Made by a program: the position numbers and the translations under genes. The notes below the pieces were generated by a model, which saw only the letters and a list, made by a program, of their open reading frames with translations, was not told the DNA's origin and made no database searches. A stretch of DNA of 8,995 bases from positions 1 through 8,995 of the forward strand of contig JBBSJP010000083.1 in assembly GCA_038257155.1 (NCBI GenBank). Direction: 5' to 3'. Shown piece after piece: positions 6,781 through 8,995 of the stretch; the stretch's first letter is position 1; every line of letters begins with the position of its first letter. The DNA comes from JANJTY01 sp038257155. Its GTDB lineage: Bacteria > Pseudomonadota > Gammaproteobacteria > Xanthomonadales > Xanthomonadaceae.

Positions 6781-7716
6781 ATGTCCGCACTGATCTGTGG
6801 TTCCCTCGCCTACGACACCATCATGGTGTTCCAGGACCAGTTCAAGAACCACATCCTGCCGGACAAGGTGCACATCCTGAATGTGTCCTTCCTGGTACCG
6901 CGCATGCGCCGCGAGTTCGGCGGCTGCGCCGGCAATATCGCCTACAACCTGAAGTTGCTGGGCGGAAATCCCATCCCGATGGCCACCGTGGGGCAGGACT
7001 TCGGCCCCTATCGCGAGCATTTCGAGGCCTGCGAGATCGATCTTTCGCGGGTCAAGGAGATCGAAGACCTCTACACCGCGCAGGCCTTCATCACCACCGA
7101 CCTGGACGACAACCAGATCACTGCCTTCCATCCGGGCGCGATGATGCGCAGCTACGAGAACCACGTGCGCGACGTGCCGGGGGTGAAGTTCGGCATCGTG
7201 GGCCCGGACGGTTACGAGGCCATGCTGCAGAACTCCACCGAGTTTGCCGAGCTGGGCATTCCCTTCATCTTCGATCCTGGCCAGGCGATGCCGCTGTTCA
7301 ACGGCGAGGAACTGCGCAAGATGATCGACCAGGCTACCTATGTGACGGTCAACGACTACGAGTCGAGCCTGCTGCAGGACAAGACCGGCTACTCGATCAA
7401 GCAGATCGCCGAGCAGGTGCAGGCCTACATCATCACCCGCGGCCCGCGCGGTTCCGAGGTACATACCAAGGGTGGCGAGATGCACGTGCCAGCTGCCAAC
7501 GCCATGCGCGTGGTGGATCCCACCGGCTGCGGCGATGCCTACCGCGCCGGCCTGATCTACGGTCTGATGAACGGCATGGACATGGCCACTGCCGGACGCG
7601 TCGCCTCGCTGATGGGCGCGCTCAAGATCGAGCACCTCGGTCCGCAGAACCAACGTTTCGACTACGCCGAATTCGCTGAACAGTTCCGCCAGCAGTTCGG
7701 CTACGCACTGCGCTGA
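6781..7716 (+). CDS. PfkB-family carbohydrate/nucleoside kinase, adenosine-kinase (AdoK/CbhK) type
   Basis: PfkB (ribokinase-family) enzymes transfer the ATP gamma-phosphate to a sugar or nucleoside hydroxyl in the cytoplasm. The 311-aa product has the usual size. Visible elements are the N-terminal strand ICGSLAYD (5-12) with a candidate substrate-binding Asp12, the GGCAGN glycine motif (47-52), FHPGAMM (116-122), and the family signature DPTGCGDAYRAG (246-257) with catalytic base Asp252. From memory, layout and motifs (HILPDKVHILNVSFLV, FHPGAM, DPTGxGDAxRAG) resemble mycobacterial Rv2202c, first called CbhK and shown to be an adenosine kinase, more than ribokinase or fructokinase. So adenosine or another nucleoside is a reasonable substrate guess, unproven here. 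ATG 6781 is preferred over the GTG at 6640 because the fold begins right after it. There is no clear Shine-Dalgarno. It is divergent from mreB. Confidence 0.9.
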   Translation: MSALICGSLAYDTIMVFQDQFKNHILPDKVHILNVSFLVPRMRREFGGCAGNIAYNLKLLGGNPIPMATVGQDFGPYREHFEACEIDLSRVKEIEDLYTAQAFITTDLDDNQITAFHPGAMMRSYENHVRDVPGVKFGIVGPDGYEAMLQNSTEFAELGIPFIFDPGQAMPLFNGEELRKMIDQATYVTVNDYESSLLQDKTGYSIKQIAEQVQAYIITRGPRGSEVHTKGGEMHVPAANAMRVVDPTGCGDAYRAGLIYGLMNGMDMATAGRVASLMGALKIEHLGPQNQRFDYAEFAEQFRQQFGYALR

Positions 7717-7794
7717 GAGCTCGTTTGATCGCCATCAAGCGCTGACGCGGCGCTCGGGTCCATCATGCAATCCCGCATCACCTGAGGGGCTGCA

Positions 7795-8778
7795 GTGAAC
7801 CGTCCAGATCGAGACTTTCGCGTTCTTTCGCTGGCCGGCGGCGGTTACCTCGGCGTCTACACCGCCTGCGTGTTGGCCGAACTGGAGGAATGGGCGGGCG
7901 AACCGTTGGCTCGTCGCTTCGATCTGATCGCCGGCACCTCCGTCGGTGGCATTCTGGCCGTGGCGCTGGCGTTCGAGGTGCCGATGGCCAAGGTCGTCGA
8001 CCTGTTCATGCAGCAGGGCAACCGGATTTTCTCCAGCCGCGCAGCGCCGACCACGCGCATCGGCAAACTGATCGACCTGTCGCGTTCGGTGATGGGACCG
8101 AAGTACAGTGGCGCGCCGCTGCGCAAGGCACTCACAGAGCATCTTGGAAAACGCACCCTGGGCAGCGCCCTGCACAAACTGGCGATCCCCGCGGTTGATG
8201 TGAGCCGCAGCCACACCAAGATCTTCAAGACGCCGCATGCGCCGGATTCGCGCGGCGACCAGCGCATCGCGGCGGTCGACGTCGCGATGGCGACATCGGC
8301 AGCGCCCGGCTACTTTCCTGCCGTCAGGATCGGCGAAACCCTGTACGCCGATGGCGGCTTGTTCGCGGTGGCTCCAGATCAGGTCGCCATGCACGAAGCC
8401 GAGCATTTCCTGAATATCGATCCGCAGAATCTCAGCATGCTGTCGATCGGCACTGCCACCGCCGGCTACCAGCCGGACGACGGCGTCGCTGCCGACGACG
8501 GCGCGGTGGGCTGGCTGTCCGATGGACGCCTGATTCTGACCCTGGTGTCGGTGCAGCAGCAGCACGTGCAGTCGATGATGGAGCAGCGTCTGGGTGCGCG
8601 CTACCTGCGCGTCGACGCGCCCTGGCCACGTGGCGAAAACCTTGGCATCGATGTGGCCACGCCGCAGGCAGCCGAGTCCCTTTGCCAGCTGGCGCAGGAC
8701 AGCCTTGCAAACGCCGACCTCAAGCGGCTTGATCGGATGTTTGGTCTTGCGCCACGGCCGGACGCGCAGGGCAGCTGA
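7795..8778 (+). CDS. Patatin-like phospholipase (CapV-like single-domain acyl hydrolase)
   Basis: Patatin-like proteins hydrolyse acyl esters of phospholipids with a Ser-Asp dyad. The 327-aa product shows all hallmarks: oxyanion loop GGGYLG (15-20), nucleophile elbow GTSVGG (47-52, Ser49), ATSAAPGYFP (166-175) and the DGG motif (187-189, Asp187). The usual Arg/Lys of the GGGx(R/K)G oxyanion loop is Leu19 here. There is no signal peptide or membrane helix, so it is probably cytosolic and acts on the inner membrane from inside. Size and opening pattern (RVLSLAGGG, YTACVLAELE, FDLIAGTSVGGI) resemble single-domain patatins such as CBASS CapV, but no CD-NTase lies in the window. The GTG start has a strong GAGGGG Shine-Dalgarno (7784-7789). 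It begins 78 bp after the kinase gene, on the same strand, so co-transcription is possible. Confidence 0.92.
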   Translation: MNRPDRDFRVLSLAGGGYLGVYTACVLAELEEWAGEPLARRFDLIAGTSVGGILAVALAFEVPMAKVVDLFMQQGNRIFSSRAAPTTRIGKLIDLSRSVMGPKYSGAPLRKALTEHLGKRTLGSALHKLAIPAVDVSRSHTKIFKTPHAPDSRGDQRIAAVDVAMATSAAPGYFPAVRIGETLYADGGLFAVAPDQVAMHEAEHFLNIDPQNLSMLSIGTATAGYQPDDGVAADDGAVGWLSDGRLILTLVSVQQQHVQSMMEQRLGARYLRVDAPWPRGENLGIDVATPQAAESLCQLAQDSLANADLKRLDRMFGLAPRPDAQGS

Positions 8779-8792
8779 GGGCTTCGCGCCCT
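8778..8792 (+). terminator. Small hairpin right after the patatin gene
   Basis: agggc (8778-8782) pairs with gccct (8788-8792) around a ttcgc loop, immediately at the stop codon of the patatin gene. A UUCG-type loop is stabilising, but only two T follow, so it is at best a weak terminator. Confidence 0.3.
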
Positions 8793-8815
8793 TCCAACAC
8801 AAATCGCCAGGCTTC

Positions 8816-8873
8816 GGTGGGCCAAGGCCCACCCTACGTGGCTCTTCGTTGCTCTGTAGGGTGGGCCTTGGCC
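8816..8873. repeat. Two inverted copies of a GTAGGGTGGGCC-type palindromic repeat
   Basis: ggccaaggcccaccctac (8820-8837) and gtagggtgggccttggcc (8856-8873) are exact reverse complements, 18 bp each, with an 18-base spacer. The left copy is longer: ggtgggcc (8816-8823), aa, ggcccacc (8826-8833) is itself a perfect 8-bp palindrome. In the right copy the matching CACC end is replaced by TGAG, so it is cut short. The layout is that of paired REP/BIME-like units. It lies between convergent genes and could form a long stem in either transcript, helping to end or protect both mRNAs. Confidence 0.8.
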
Positions 8874-8892
8874 TGAGGTCTCCCCACAAAGA

Positions 8893-8995
8893 TCACGCGG
8901 CCAGCTTTCGGATTTGGTCCACCTCGGTGAGGATGATTTGTCTGAGCGTGAGTCGGTTGCAGGTTAGGTAGCGATGCGGGTCCTTTAGCCAGGCC
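8893..8995 (-). CDS. 3' end of an unidentified gene, running off the right edge
   Basis: The minus strand from 8994 reads 33 codons to a TGA at 8895-8893, with no in-frame stop before the window edge. The C-terminal residues begin AWLKDPHRYLTCNRLTL and end with EVDQIRKLAA. Charged and hydrophobic residues alternate as in a soluble alpha-helical tail, which looks more like real protein than a shadow frame. I do not recognise the family. The gene converges on the patatin gene, with the inverted repeat pair between them. Thirty-three codons is too little to be certain that it is coding. Confidence 0.45.
   Translation of the reverse strand, partial: AWLKDPHRYLTCNRLTLRQIILTEVDQIRKLAA

Noticed and set aside
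5288..6793. A 501-codon plus-strand open frame opposite mreB and the mreC start
   Set aside because: It is the antisense of mreB and part of mreC, has low-complexity Ala/Arg/His/Asp composition and no recognisable domain; high GC makes such frames common.
6454..7653. A 399-codon minus-strand frame opposite the PfkB-family kinase
   Set aside because: It mirrors the real kinase codons; His/Val/Gly-rich composition is typical of an antisense shadow. It also overlaps the mreB start.
7725..7754. Two small hairpins (ttgat/atcaa and agcgc/gcgct) between the kinase and patatin genes
   Set aside because: The stems are only 5 bp with no T-tract, so they are within chance expectation and do not support a terminator.
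7735..8889. A 384-codon minus-strand frame opposite the patatin gene
   Set aside because: The plus strand has every patatin motif and a good ribosome-binding site; the opposite frame has none.

Overview
The window is a high-GC bacterial chromosome segment. Its cell-envelope gene content suggests a rod-shaped Gram-negative. Gene order and the intergenic repeat style would fit a gammaproteobacterium near the Xanthomonadales/Lysobacterales, but that placement is inference from sequence style, not from a search.

The core is a leftward (minus-strand) rod-shape operon at 6553-1079: mreB, mreC, mreD, mrdA (PBP2), rodA. It encodes the cytoplasmic actin-like filament (MreB), the membrane/periplasmic linkers (MreC, MreD) and the enzyme pair that builds lateral-wall peptidoglycan (RodA glycosyltransferase plus PBP2 transpeptidase). 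The genes are packed tightly: mreC/mreD share 4 bp (GTGA), mreD/mrdA are 3 bp apart and mrdA/rodA overlap by 16 bp. mreC, mreD and mrdA all start with GTG. All active-site motifs I looked for are intact. After rodA, where some proteobacteria carry mltB and rlpA, there is a 121-bp gap and then a small secreted protein with a right-handed beta-helix look (957-142).

Beyond that gene's stop codon, the left edge (1-141) is almost entirely made of five consecutive, mutually different hairpins. This is the most unusual non-coding structure in the window and probably continues to the left.

To the right, a 227-bp divergent region (6554-6780) carries a likely mreB promoter and a strong hairpin just upstream of a rightward PfkB-family kinase (6781-7716), of the type that includes mycobacterial adenosine kinase. 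A patatin-like phospholipase follows 78 bp later (7795-8778). It resembles the single-domain patatins used as CBASS effectors, but no cyclase gene is visible here. Two inverted copies of a GTAGGGTGGGCC-type repeat (8816-8873) separate it from the 3' end of a convergent minus-strand gene that runs off the right edge. No rRNA, tRNA, CRISPR array or complete mobile element is seen.
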